NCBI GenBank assembly: GCA_951799445.1
Contig: OX637291.1
Span: 3,474,501-3,538,500 of the forward strand
Length of the DNA: 64,000 nucleotides
From: Pseudisothecium myosuroides
Taxonomy: Eukaryota; Streptophyta; Bryopsida; Hypnales; Lembophyllaceae
Direction of reading: 5' to 3'
The notes under the pieces are model-generated. The model searched no databases, had not been told where the DNA came from, and saw nothing but the letters and a program-made list of their open reading frames with translations. A program made the translations under genes and the position numbers. Of this stretch, positions 21,979-32,826 are shown piece by piece (within the stretch, counting starts at the first letter, position 1; the number at the start of each line of letters is the position of its first letter).

Positions 21979-23520
21979 CTGTCACGGCGCTTGTGAGCGG
22001 GGATTGGGAGGTATGGGAACATAATACTCATGGGAAGCATTCCGTTGTCGAGGTCATGGAATAATGACGTGACTTTCTCAAGGTGACTGTTGCAAATCTC
22101 CTCACCCAGCAAACATCGGCTGGCTGTGTTGACGATGAACTGCTCCAACTCCTCTTTCAAGTTGACTTTGCCTTCCTCCCCCCACTTGGAGAAATACATC
22201 TGCATCACCAAGACAAAAGAGTTAATCCCACAACTGTTGTCATAAAAGAATTTAAGACTTACTCCAGTTCGATTGATCCGCGGGATGACCGCTTTTGAGG
22301 ACACACCAGCCCCTTGCATGTACTCCTCAAGTACAACTAAAGAGAACCATATATACCCAGAAGAGATATTTTAGCAGTGGTCTCCCTCACAAAGCAGTCC
22401 GTAAATCTCTAAACAACACTAAAAATAAGATCCAAAAGCTCATTACATGTAAATGTACTTTAACCCATTGAAGTGATAAATCTAATATTCCAATATCACA
22501 GTTATCAGAAAGCCCCTCAATATACGCATTTCCTGGCTAAAACTGCGCCGCTCTAAAATTGTTCTGAAACACAGTAAAAATCAGATTTTCCAATGTACGA
22601 ACAGTAAACATTTCTGAGGGAACATATATTGCAAGCACTAACTTCTAAAATTCATAAATAATTCCACGAGTCCCCAAGACATGAACCAAAATAGTTGCAA
22701 ATTCCGTTTTGCCTCCCCATAAAAATCAAACAAATTCTTTTGCAGGATCCACCTCCTTCATTAGCAAGATCAGTGCTAAAAACGACGCTCTACCTCAAGT
22801 TACAACTTCCCAAAGAAAGCCACACCATATCCAAAAATCTTAAATCAACCAAATGCACCCCAAATGTGGACATATTTAATTGATAAACCTAAAATTTCAA
22901 CAGTATAGTATCAGGAAACCCCTCAATATACACATTTCACGGCTAAAACTGCGTTGTTTCCTAACACAGCGGTAATCATTAAATTTTCCAAAGTACTAAC
23001 AATAAACATTCAGTTAACATACATTCCCAGCACTACCTCCAAAAATTCATAACTACTTCCACCAGTCCTCAAAACACAAATCCAAATAGCTGCAACTTCC
23101 ATTTGCCTTCCAATAAAAATCACAGAATTCTTTTTGGAGGCATCCAACCCCTTCAACACTTGAAACGACGCTCCACGGCACGAGCAACTTCCCCAAAAAA
23201 GACAGACCATATCTAAACCTTATAAATTAACCGAATACACCTGAAATGTGGCTACATTGAATCTATTTCCAATGCAGGCTCATCACAAAAAAATCTAATA
23301 CAAACAAACCAAATCCAAGAAATTTACAAGCAAATCCCGAAAATTGCATCACATTGTCCACACACACACCTCTCCAATTGGCTCAAATTGGCCTCCTACG
23401 CCTTAAAGAAATGCGCCGACACCTCCGGCCCCAACAAAAACGTAATATTCTTCGTCAGGATCTTGACAGTGAAGACGCTTCCCAGCGGTTTAGGTCCTAG
23501 AATAACCTCCACATTCTTTA
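21979..23520 (-). pseudogene. CYP51: Sterol 14-demethylase (CYP51) gene remnant
   Basis: Two minus-strand blocks match plant CYP51, the P450 that removes the 14-alpha methyl of obtusifoliol in sterol synthesis. Block 1 (23370-23520) encodes PLGSVFTVKILTKNITF and LLGPEVSAHFFKA, then TAG at 23396-23398 where the family continues, then EANLSQLE. Block 2 (21979-22199, bordered by GATGCAG and AG/GTGAGT) encodes YFSKWGEEGKVNLK, TASRCLLGEE, LFHDLDNGMLP and FPYLPIPAHKRRDR. The segment normally between them (near VPTFGPGVVFDV) and everything after HKRRDR, including the I-helix, ExxR and heme-Cys motifs, was not found. The in-frame stop and missing exons indicate a dead duplicate. A functional locus must exist elsewhere if the organism makes sterols. 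Confidence 0.82.
22475..23261. repeat. Tandem duplication of a ~390-bp unit
   Basis: 22475-22881 and 22882-23261 are diverged direct copies (roughly 75-80% by eye). Shared ordered words are CCCCTCAATATACRCATTTC, GGCTAAAACTGCG, AATTCATAA and CACCATATC. The array lies between the two CYP51 blocks, in former intron sequence. Confidence 0.75.
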
Positions 23521-24121
23521 GTTCTCAGGCCTTAAACCTTAAACCTTGCAACTCTGCTTCAAATCTTGCTTCAAAATTTTGCGCTTCCAACCCATCCAGC
23601 ATTAGACCTAGAGACGTATTCTTGAGCACCTTAAACCCTTAATCCCACCTAACGTCTAATACTTGTTTGGCGAAAAGTTCGACAAACGGCTTCTATGGAC
23701 TTCGATCGTCCAGCTTACCGGTTGTGGAGAAACGTCTGGCTCCTGCAGCAAGCCAGAAGCCATTGCCTCCGCTATGAAGAACGTGAATCGCCTCTTGGAG
23801 AGTCCTGCTCGCAACAGGATTTGCGTAGAGAACGAACTCTTAAAAAACCTTAAAAAACCTTCAAAGCACAAATTCTCCTTCCTATCACCAAAAATTCCTC
23901 TAAAAATACTAGAAAGTACTAGAAAATCTTGCGAATTCAGCATTACACAAAGAATCTCACAACGCACACACATGTAATCACCTCCACTGAATTGCACCAA
24001 AAGTACTCCCATTCACAGAACTTCTATAATTCAAGCTTCCCCCTCTAACTTAAGCGCAATCTCGACACCAACATTCCACCTCTCTGTAACGGAGTACGAA
24101 TCAGACTCCAAACAAACCGAA
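23521..24121. other. Flank of the CYP51 remnant
   Basis: A minus-strand piece at about 23716-23763 reads MASGLLQEPDVSPQP before a CCGGTAAGC donor-like site, which could be an eroded first exon. I cannot tie it to a family. The rest is non-coding to my reading. Confidence 0.3.
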
Positions 24122-24300
24122 ATCGGGGGCCAGAACTCCATAAAAATTAGTTTATAAGCTTCGGCGTTCGTTCCTGCTCCCAACGTGTGGGCCAATGAAC
24201 CCTAATCATGCCGGCGTCCCCTCGTTCCCTGCTCTCCCCGTTCCTGTTGGCCCGCGGCGTTCCCCTCATTGGGAGCGTCAGAGTTTCCAACGGGGCCCAT
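24122..24300. other. Isolated GC-rich island
   Basis: About 160-180 bp of GC-rich sequence between AT-rich DNA, bordered on both sides by CCATAAAAATT (near 24137 and 24296) like a short direct repeat. The content (GTGTGGGCCAATGAACC, GTTGGCCCGCGGCG) matches no gene I know. It may be a small insertion. Confidence 0.4.
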
Positions 24301-25554
24301 AAAAATTTAAAAAAATTGAAATATATGGTATACATGTACCATTTTTGTTATTATTTATTCCATATAAAATAAAAAAATACCTAATAGGATTTGAGTGTAG
24401 CTCAATAATGTGGATTGACCATAGTTCTCTATAAGTTTAGTCAAAAAATAAATAATTAAAAGGGTGCCTAAATTTTTTGAAATTTTTGAAATATTTTGTC
24501 CTATGTATATATGTATGTATAAAGATTGTTTAATTTGTAGAAATTCAACTTGCTCTACACAATCTTGCATCTCATCTTTGTCAATAATTATAAACATACT
24601 TTACAAAGTTTTAGTGTGCATATTAGAAACCACGTGAGATCTGAAATAGGGTACTATATATTTATTGTACCTAAAATTTAAAAAATATTATATCTAATAG
24701 AGAGTGTTAAGAATTACATGTAGGATATTATAACTAATATAGGGTTTTATTTAATACCATGTATCAGATTATACATAGAAAAAATATAGGGGGGCAATAA
24801 TATGTGGGAAAAAGTAATTTTGTTGAGTGGGTATTTAATGCTCTTAATTAAAGAAGAGATGGACAAAAAATGACACATTATTTGTCTGAAATTATTTGTG
24901 AACCTTGGATGAGGGGCTCTAGTTTTCTCAAGAATTATTTGTAAAGCACTTTGAAAGCATGTAAAATTTGAAGAATCTATCATAAATTTTGCTTTAATAT
25001 ACTGTTATTTGTTTACTTCAAATAGTAGAAAGGTAAAAAAGAGCTTGGTGATTTGTCATTATTAGATGTGTAAGAACTTGGTGGTCTATATTTGTTTGTT
25101 ATATTGTAATGTAGTGTCATCTTTTTTTATTGAGTACTTGCACTCATTGTATTCATTAGAATATATTGTACATGATTAGCAGTAAGTTGTTTGATGCAAC
25201 TAAAGTGTATTGTTTACAGTTTGTGAATGTATTTATTTGGCCATAGTACATCGTCCAAAAATATTGTACTTTAGTTTTCAATAACTATAAAAAAATGGTT
25301 TGAAAAAGAATAGACAAAAGAATAAAGAAGAAAAGGATAAAAAATAGTAATAGGAAAAGAAATCATATAACACCTTTTAGTTCTAATTTTTAAATCTAAT
25401 ATAGGAGCCAAAAAATTGGACTCAAATGTGTATTATAAATAATATAGGGTTCTATAATAAATGAAAATTTAGAATTATTTTTAACAATAGGGTATATTAA
25501 ATTATGAAATATTAGATAAATAGCCCCCCATAAAATATCCCCTGATTTCATATA
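24301..25554. other. AT-rich intergenic DNA
   Basis: Very AT-rich; recurring words such as ATATAGGGTTTTAT and TATAGGGTTCTATAATAAAT suggest an old repeat. No gene recognised on either strand. Confidence 0.4.
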
Positions 25555-26440
25555 TATACTAAACCTCTAAGCTAGTGACTCCCCCGTGAGGTACCTATGA
25601 ACTAAATTTTTGTCCTAATTTGTTGAATTTTTTTTTGAAGATAGAAAAATTGATTAGCTTCATGAGAATATAATTTTTTTTCAATCGGTGCCCAGGAACA
25701 AAAGTTATGCCCAAAACAATTCAAAACAGGGGAGAGGGGGAAAAGGGGCAACAAAAAAAAACTTCATAATTTTGAATTTAAAAAAAAAATTCTTTCTTTT
25801 TTGTCTACATGGAAAGCTTTGATTCATTCCATTTGGATTTAATATGAGAAAGTTAAAGACAATCTTGTTTTGGGGGCAATTAGAACATCTTCTTGAAAAA
25901 ATTACTTTTAGGATTCACTTCTAAGATGCAATTTTCACAATTTTTCAAGAAAAAAGTTCTACATGGTTTAGTTTGCTTGCTAGAACAATCTCACCACTGA
26001 GATTAGTGCATTTTAATTCCATCTTAGAGATGTTAATAATTTAGATTTTCCTTCTATCTTGTACCTACTTCTATTTAACAATTTTTTAAAGAATAAAAAA
26101 TTAAGTTTTTTGAATTTTTTTTCTTAGACTCTCAATTCAATTTTCCACCATAAAGGTTTAAAGCTCAAAACTTTGTAGTGCAAAAAGTTAAAGTTAAGAA
26201 GGTTCAAAGTCAAATAATGTAATCCCGCAACGTACTGAAAATTTTATTTTTTTCACTTTAAATCCAAATATCTTGCAATTTGTGCAGTCAAAAATTCTAA
26301 AATTTCTTCCACACATTCTTACACTAGTTAGATGTAAGATCCTATAGTTAGATGTACAAAAAAAAAAATTCAATTTTTTTTAATCTTTGCTATAAAAGTG
26401 GCACTTTTGAGTGTTTTTTTGGCAAAAAAAAGGTCTTAGA
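25555..26440. mobile_element. TTAA MITE, main family, eroded ends
   Basis: The body follows 32827-33768 closely in order (GAAAGCTTTGATTCATTCCA, TAGAACATCTTCTTGAAAAA, ACCTACTTCTATTTAA, TCCACACATTCTTACACTAG). The termini have decayed: the left shows CCTCTAAGC and the right GGTCTTAGACATC rather than the family ends. TTAA borders are no longer identifiable, so limits are approximate. Confidence 0.7.
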
Positions 26441-26478
26441 CATCATTCCAAGCTTAACTAACACACAAACTGTGAATC

Positions 26479-26631
26479 ATGTCCCTAGCCCTATAAGGAC
26501 GCTATAGGCCAAAGTGGTCCGATGGATGACTTCACTATTAATTGTAGAAAAAGAAAATGTACCTATTGGTTCAATAATGGGAGAATTTTGGTGACTACCT
26601 TGGTCATAGGGCTGTGCCCTTCCAGGGTTAA
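26479..26631. mobile_element. Short TTAA MITE (150-bp family), copy 2
   Basis: The interior AAATGTACCTATTGGTTC and a subterminal AGGCCAAA match 16844-16996. The right end CCCTTCCAGGGTTAA finishes at the TTAA (26628-26631) that also begins the next element. The left limit is approximate. Confidence 0.5.
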
Positions 26632-26855
26632 TCCATGACGGACGCCACAGACAATAAGTGTCCAAGGAATGACAAGGAATTCTCAAGTGTAAAATAGATC
26701 TACAACTATTCATCCTTGAAATTTTTTGTGGAAAGTGGAGAACATTTACAGTAGCTTGACTTCCAATGAGAACTTTTGGATTTTTTTATTCCAATGACTC
26801 ACGGTTACACAATGCATGATTTCCAGGGTCACCCCCCGCGTCGTTCCAGGGTTAA
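26628..26855. mobile_element. Short TTAA MITE (230-bp family) in the RING gene promoter
   Basis: Between TTAA at 26628-26631 and 26852-26855. The right end is CGTCGTTCCAGGGTTAA and the left is TTAATCCATGACGGACG, a weak inverted repeat. Internal words (CCAAGGAATGACAAG, TTCATCCTTGAAATTTT, TGACTTCCAATGAGAACTTTTG) match 52401-52630. It ends about 320 bp before the RING gene start codon. Confidence 0.7.
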
Positions 26856-27158
26856 AACCCTAAACCTTCAATCACACTTTCTCTTCATGCTCACTAATTG
26901 TGTAGCTGATTCTGCGCTCAGATTACCGACAGTGTTGCGCATGGAGCGATTTGCCTCATTCGTAGCGTCTGAATTGTAGTCACTGGAGTCTCCAGCTCCA
27001 ATTTTAGGGTTTCAATTTATGGTTCAGTAGCAACTTAATTATGGTTTCCAAAGCTTGTGGACGGAGTATCTATGGCGGATCCCGAGGTGGATGTTTCATG
27101 TTTTGTTAGAGTAGCAAGGATTGGGGTTCGCCTGCGTTGGTGAGATTCTAGGGTTTTG
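26855..27158 (+). promoter_or_regulatory. Promoter/leader with three telo-box motifs
   Basis: AAACCCTAAACC at 26855-26866 directly abuts the end of the MITE. TTAGGGTTT lies at 27004-27012 and CTAGGGTTTT at 27149-27158. AAACCCTAA telo-boxes near plant transcription starts are known to favour expression in dividing cells; whether they act here is inference. A short upstream ATG frame precedes the main start. Confidence 0.5.
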
Positions 27159-27178
27159 AGTGTGGTCACGGCCATGCG

Positions 27179-27940
27179 ATGGCAGGAATGAGCGTTGCAG
27201 GAGGGGAATCGTGTCCGATTTGCTTGGAAACCGTGACAGGGGAAGCGTTTCTCGACCAATGTTTCCACCGCTTCTGCTACCACTGCATCCTCCAATGGTC
27301 GGAGATGGTACTCGCGGCGTCATCAGCCAAGACCGGCAACGACTCCAAACGCCCGGTTCCTCCTCTCGAGTGTCCTCTCTGTAAAACGCACTACACGTCC
27401 ATCGTCCACGACTTAGTTTCCGGAAGCAAGTTTCAGCGCGATTTCTTGCTCGCCCCCGATGGTCGGCAGTTCCGTCTCTTGGAAGCTCATCGACGCCGTT
27501 TGGCAGTGTATCAAAAGCCTGGAGCCCCTACGACAGATATGGATCCCGCGCGAACTGTGGTGAAGGCCAACAAGTGGTTGCCGTGCTGGGTACGACGGGA
27601 ACTGGAAGCGTTGATGCAGGACGACGATGTGGCCATGGTGATGCATCATGTGGTCGGGGTTGTCGAATCGCTGCAGAAGCGATCGCTAGGCTCCATGTTT
27701 CGGCCGGATGCTAATTCGACCTGGAAGAACTGGTGCACCGCAGTTGCAGCTGCGGTGCGACCGTTTGTGTTTGAGGATGCTGAGACTTTTGCGGTGGAGC
27801 TCTGGAAGTTCCTGGATGCCAGAATGGACATTGCTTTCTATGATCAGCAGTTGCTGGATTTGGCTGAAAACGACGTCCAGGGTGCTGCAGTGGAGGAGAT
27901 GACGAGGCCTGTACTACTGGACGAAGATGTGGAGCCTTAG
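27179..27940 (+). CDS. RING-finger protein, Topors-like E3 ubiquitin ligase candidate
   Basis: Single uninterrupted frame of 253 residues. A C3HC4 RING spans residues 12-68: CPIC (12-15), C28, H30, C33, C36, and CPLC (65-68), with a longer loop than usual between the second and third ligand pairs. It is followed by TSIVHDL (73-79) and F85, the pattern that follows the RING in Topors-type ligases. The C-terminal half (about 130-240: NKWLPCWVRRELEAL, VFEDAETFAVELWKFL, DARMDIAFYDQQLL) is alpha-helical in character and resembles a plant-specific region of that group from memory. RING proteins recruit E2 enzymes and transfer ubiquitin; the substrate is unknown. The start was chosen as the first ATG giving the full RING; MSV at residue 4 is an alternative. 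There is no transmembrane segment and probably no intron. Confidence 0.87.
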   Translation: MAGMSVAGGESCPICLETVTGEAFLDQCFHRFCYHCILQWSEMVLAASSAKTGNDSKRPVPPLECPLCKTHYTSIVHDLVSGSKFQRDFLLAPDGRQFRLLEAHRRRLAVYQKPGAPTTDMDPARTVVKANKWLPCWVRRELEALMQDDDVAMVMHHVVGVVESLQKRSLGSMFRPDANSTWKNWCTAVAAAVRPFVFEDAETFAVELWKFLDARMDIAFYDQQLLDLAENDVQGAAVEEMTRPVLLDEDVEP

Positions 27941-30253
27941 TATTGCATGGAGCTCGACGACCTCGCGACTCAGATGCTCCGAAACGGGGCGTGTATTTAT
28001 CTTTGCTGTTCTCAAAATTGCCTTGATAGGGTGAGTCGCCTATCTCGAAGAAATTTCAATTCGCTAAAACGAAACGAAGCTGATTCTGTCGCACTCTGCG
28101 AGCCAAAGAAATAGCAATGATAGACATGTCAGTGACCTCACATCTAAAAGTTTATATGTCTTAGCTAATTCAGAATTGTGCTTAGTGATTTGAATCTTCC
28201 TACAACTATCGATGATTGCGTCTTATAACTACTATAAGAAGATGGTTCATTATCATGTATATTTTGTGACTTCTGATGCATTTAGTGACGACTGTCCAAT
28301 ATTTCATTAAAATAGTAGTTTTTCTTCACTGCAATTAGTTATTCACACTTGCCTAGAGAGTTAAAGCGCCTTGCAATTCTTCAAGTGATGATGATGTCGA
28401 TAGTCTTCAAGAAGGGAACCAACTTTCTTACAATGTTAATCAAAATTTCTTGCATCATTATGCATTGTTGGTGTACGGTGAGTGCGTGGGGAATAGAAAG
28501 TGTGTGGTCCATGGCTTGTCTACCCTTGAGGAATTTAAATGCATGTATTCACTCGTAGATCTTGTTGTGCAAGCAGGGATGTCCAGATCTGGGAGCACCA
28601 ACTCATTTGCTCCATTAACATTGTTATAAGTCAATTCCTGTTGAAGGTTCAACTGCTGTAACCAAGCCCTACTGATTAAGGTATCATTTTTTGTATCATA
28701 TTTGTTTGAAGGTGTTGATTATCCTTACTGCCAGGTATTTTGTGTAATGCAATAAACTGAGAATGTGAGTCCAGGACAGTAGTGAGTATCCTGGTCACGG
28801 CATTAGGACCATTTCGAGGCATGAATTGAGCTACGGAGGGTACCTCCGGGATTTGAGATGTATATTTTTTCAAAATAGGGAGATTAATTTCCACATAGTT
28901 GGAAATCAAGTGGTTATAGCAGGCACTCCTTGGACGAGCTTGACTTGCCACTGTGAATTGGATTCATTCTTATTCTATAAACTCTTAACCCATACACGAC
29001 CATGTAGGACCTCATGGGTTTTTTCAGATTTGAGTAGGTCATGTGGAGGTTTCCTTTTCTTCAATGTTATTTATTTTGTGACCAATACATGCAATGTACT
29101 TGATTGATTATAGTGATATCAAATTCGGCTGTATCTTATTATTCTTTTTCACAACATGATCAGTCAAATTGGTCATTTTAAAATAATACATTCTTGGTCT
29201 TTTAGGAACTGTGCCCAACAGGGCTAATGCTGGAAATGTGTAACTGCTGTGGACATTGCACTTGGATACAAGTTTGTGAAGATTTCAGAACGGGTACATT
29301 TCGTCATTACATGCTCAACACTAGTACAAAACTCATGACTATCTAATTTTGTTGCTGCGGATATAATTTGTCTGAACGGGATCTCATAGACCCTCCAAAC
29401 AAACTCGCAATACCTCCAATTAGATACAAACATTTGCCAACAGATAGAATGAAGTAGCATCAAAGATTTTTGAAGTGATTGCTGTGTAGCACATGATTTA
29501 CAATTGCATCTGCAGTTCTTGCTGATACTCAAACTACAATTCCTCATGATGGTTAAATAAAAAATTTGCAAAGTATATAACTTAGCATCCAGAACACGGA
29601 TACTTCTGCAATGTAACCAAACTTGATGAAATTTCCAGTCCTCAAACTGTAAGTACAACTAACTACCCACAGCCAAACGGCACCAAGGGTAGACCCCCGG
29701 CGAATGAGATTCTGAACTCTGGCCACAAAACCTAAGTTAATTGACACCTGCGGGGGGCCACCTTGCAGGCGACCTTGGGCGAGGCGAACCGCATTCACCT
29801 ATGAATGCACACCACATCAAGTCCAACACCAGACCCTGTTCCATTTCGTTCCAATGAATGACAAATTCATCTGCTCCATACGCACAACGAGTACCCAATC
29901 AACCCCACACGTAGAACAAAGAGTCCACTGACATGCTCCAAAGTATGCCTCCTCAGCCATCATTATTCCAGCATAATCATGCCTTTTGTGAACAATTCAC
30001 TCTCGTTGAAACTAAAAATTCATCGACGGAACAAGTAAATGCCAGCTGTGGTGGGAACACAGGTAAACCTTCATAAAATTTGAATCAGCGAGAGTCCAAT
30101 AGCAGAGGGCCTCTTGCATCTCCGCCTCACGCGCAATATCAATTTGCACAGTTCCTCAGTCTTGCCTACCGAACATTTCAACGTAACTGATCCGCCGTAA
30201 GAAATCAGTCGGATGGAAAGACTCCGCCAACACCTACAAACGCACTGGGTGAC
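27941..30253. other. 3' region of the RING gene and intergenic DNA
   Basis: The sequence is less AT-rich than the repeat zones, but frames here (28676-28951, 28826-29107, 29224-29658, 29553-29798) overlap one another and show no known motif. TTAACCCATACACGACC near 28987 and GGGCTAATG near 29222 may be worn ends of a further TTAA element. The interval also holds the 3' flank of the convergent NDUFA8 gene. Confidence 0.35.
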
Positions 30254-30777
30254 CTACAGGGGGCAACTCGCTTCGAATTCCCGTTGCTCCTTACGGCAAA
30301 GCTCAAACTCGTTACTATAATAGTCCATGCACTTCGTGTACGACTCCATGGCCTTCGGGCACTTGGTATTCAGCTCCCTCAACCTGCCATACCCGCCATT
30401 ACCTGAGAATCGCGCTCTCATGCACAATGCCAACACTCCCCGAGCCAGAACCCACGCTACGTGAAGAATTCACAATCAACTTCACCTATCCTGACTGTAA
30501 AGTCCTCCGAAACCACTATCGCATCATGAACAACCACATTACCCTTTGAAAACAAGGAATTAGGGTTTCGACAACTAGGAACTTACAAGGAGATGACGCA
30601 TCGGGTCACGTCCTGTCCCTGCTGCAAGCACTTCTCGGGGTTGGGATCGCTCCTCTTGCAATCCAAAAACGCTCTGTTCTGCGCGCCACACTTGGACCCG
30701 ATGTGCTTCGACGAGGACATCAACACGGCGGAGGTGGTGATGGGCACCCCTTCCAGCGACTCCGCGACGCTCCCCAT
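30254..30777 (-). CDS. NDUFA8: NADH dehydrogenase (complex I) subunit NDUFA8 / PGIV, 2 exons
   Basis: Exons 30587-30777 and 30254-30383 (minus) join at a clean CTCCTT/GTAAGT donor and TGGCAG acceptor to give 106 residues, the usual plant length. Recognisable family stretches are TSAVLMSSSKHIGSKC, PNPEKCLQQGQDVTRCV, and CMDYYSNEFELCRKEQ near the C-terminus. Paired cysteines form CHCH-type CX9C motifs: C30-C40, C50-C60, C72-C82, and C93-C104 (CX10C). NDUFA8 is a small accessory subunit on the intermembrane-space side of mitochondrial complex I; proteins of this type are imported and oxidised by the MIA40 pathway. There is no presequence, as expected. The 203-bp intron contains TTAGGGTTT. All key cysteines are present, so it is likely functional. 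Confidence 0.94.
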
Positions 30778-31428
30778 GGCTCCTGCAACCCTCTGCTACC
30801 CCACCCGAGCTCGACTTCCCTGCTCCGTTTTCACGAAGCTCCGGTCCGAAAAATTTCACAGGAATCCCAGCAACGGAGAGCGCTTCGACACCATCGAAGA
30901 GTGCCAGTTCTCGAGAAAGGAGATGACGACCCACGACCGCGCCGGGCCTGTCCCGGTGGATCCTTCGACCGTGAAGCTTGATTCCGTGCAGCCCTTCAAT
31001 GAAAATCGCTCCCTTGTGACGGGACGGTCCATTTGGTATCCTACAACCATGAAAGGACGGGCCTATGTCCATGGAGTTGAAAGTCAAAATCCTTCCACTC
31101 TGTTTGAATTTTTGTCACTGTTTATGCTCAAAATATTTGTAATTATTCTTAAGAGATGAAAAGATTTCCTTCTATAAATCATAAAATTTTCAGATTTTTT
31201 TTAAAAAAATTTGAAATTACTATGCATTTTCTAAAGAAAGAGAAACAAAAATTCGTATCAAAAATAAAATATGCTCAAATAATATGAAATTTTTACCACG
31301 GGTATATATAATAAATAGTGTGAAAGATTATGGGAAAAAAAATTTATTGGTTCTATCAATAATTAGAAATTCAAGATTTCATGGTTATTTGTCCTAACTT
31401 CAAATTCATATAAAATTTTATGAATTTT
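30778..31428. other. Upstream region of NDUFA8
   Basis: 30778-31090 is relatively GC-rich and probably holds the promoter and 5' leader of NDUFA8 (minus strand). Long frames on both strands here are composition effects and show no family signature. From about 31100 the DNA becomes AT-rich with nothing recognised. Confidence 0.4.
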
Positions 31429-31917
31429 TTAACCCCTAAAGATCAACGTGTTTAGAGGCCCAAAACTACTTCAAAATACTCGTCCCCAAAGCAAGGTCAA
31501 AATCTTCATCGATATTTATTTTTAAACAAATCCAACCGTAGGATCCTTTGGTTAACTTGCACAAGTGCATTGTCCTAGAATTTAAAAAAATATGTGCCCC
31601 TCTTGGGATTGGCCCCAAGATATTCAGATTGCAAATCAAGGTGGTAAAAGGCTTGTCTACTTAATGCGTGGAAATAATTTTGCCTTTATATTGCACACCT
31701 CTATCCACAGTTTGGAATCATCCCTCGGATCATCCACATTAATCATTGCTTGTATCACGTTCTTTAGAAGTTGACAAGACCAGTTCTTGCCTATACAAAA
31801 GGAAATAGGGAATGAAGGTGGCTTAAAAAATCTACTTTGTTCCATAGCCCATCACCCACCACGGTGATTGCAAATCCCAATTCCCATCTTAAAACACCAT
31901 AGTATTTTATGGGTTAA
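31429..31917. mobile_element. Possible TTAA element, 489 bp
   Basis: The left end TTAACCCCTAAAGATC (31429) carries the main-family terminus and a subterminal CAACCGTAGGATCC block typical of it. The nearest matching right end is GTATTTTATGGGTTAA (31914-31917). However, similarity to 63697-64000 runs through that TTAA, so the element may instead be a left-end fragment next to a separate repeat. Confidence 0.45.
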
Positions 31918-32008
31918 GTATTGATATATTTCACCTTCCCAAAAAATTTATTAAAAATAATTATTAAATTAATTGCAAGAAGCTGCTCAAATTTATCAAT
32001 AATATACA
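31686..32008. repeat. Dispersed direct repeat, copy 1
   Basis: About 90% identical by eye to 63697-64000 (for example ATTAATCATTGCTTGTATCA and CCATAGCCCATCACCCACCA-like words), same orientation. Copy 2 continues past the window edge. No coding content recognised. Confidence 0.8.
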
Positions 32009-32826
32009 AGATTTTAATTGAACAAAGCATTTAAATTATAACAAAGATTGCAATTCATTGCAAATTTAATTTTGTATGCATATATAAATCCAACTTACTA
32101 TTGTCTTCCTATTTTTCAATTGTAGAGGCCCTCCTCTTGTTCATACCAAAATTGGTTCACACAAATAGTACTCCCATGTGAAAGTTAGGGCCACTTTACA
32201 ATACATTCCAATTCCCAAGTTCCATTGAATTTATTGATTTATAGAGAGCTAGAAATTAATGCATGGGACTTCAACCTAAGTGCCACATCTAAAGTCCCAC
32301 ATCACTCCAAAATGCCTTTTGGCAATTCTTTTTGGGAGATTTGAAGCCAAAGAAGTGGGACTTGAAAGGCGAATTGGGTCCAACAAAAATGAAAATCACT
32401 ATGAAGTCAAAGATTATATATTTGATAATTTTATTCACCTTTTACAATCCAAGAAAATTGGGATTTGGCCTTGAACCAAGACTTAAAGAGTTGGGACTTG
32501 GAATATAGTGTGAAGCAATTAGGTCCTTAGCAATTAGGTAGTATAACTAAGGTAGAAGGTCCATAAATTGACTAAGTTTTAACATATGTACATTTTTCTT
32601 TCTTCAATGTACCAATTGCATTTATCAATGTGCCAAAATGAACATATCATGAGGTGGATGCCTTTAGAAAATTTTGTGATTCCAGATGAAAATTCATAAT
32701 TAATTCCAAGAAGGTTAAAAAAAACATGAAACGACCTGTATTAGATGCCAATTCCATTTGTCTCTCAAAAAAAATCTATTGAAAACATTTCAAGAAGTCA
32801 ACATCCTCCAAATTGCAAATCAACTC
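32009..32826. other. Intergenic, no gene recognised
   Basis: AT-rich; the 64-codon frame at 32280-32474 has no motif. Nothing else recognised. Confidence 0.4.

Noticed and set aside
29553..29798. Minus-strand frame NAVRLAQGRLQGGPPQ… as an exon
   Set aside because: No supporting splice sites in consistent phase and no family recognised.
30575..31159. 170- and 188-codon frames on both strands over NDUFA8 exon 1 and its upstream region
   Set aside because: They overlap the well-supported NDUFA8 exon in other frames; the long frames follow from local GC richness and show no motif.
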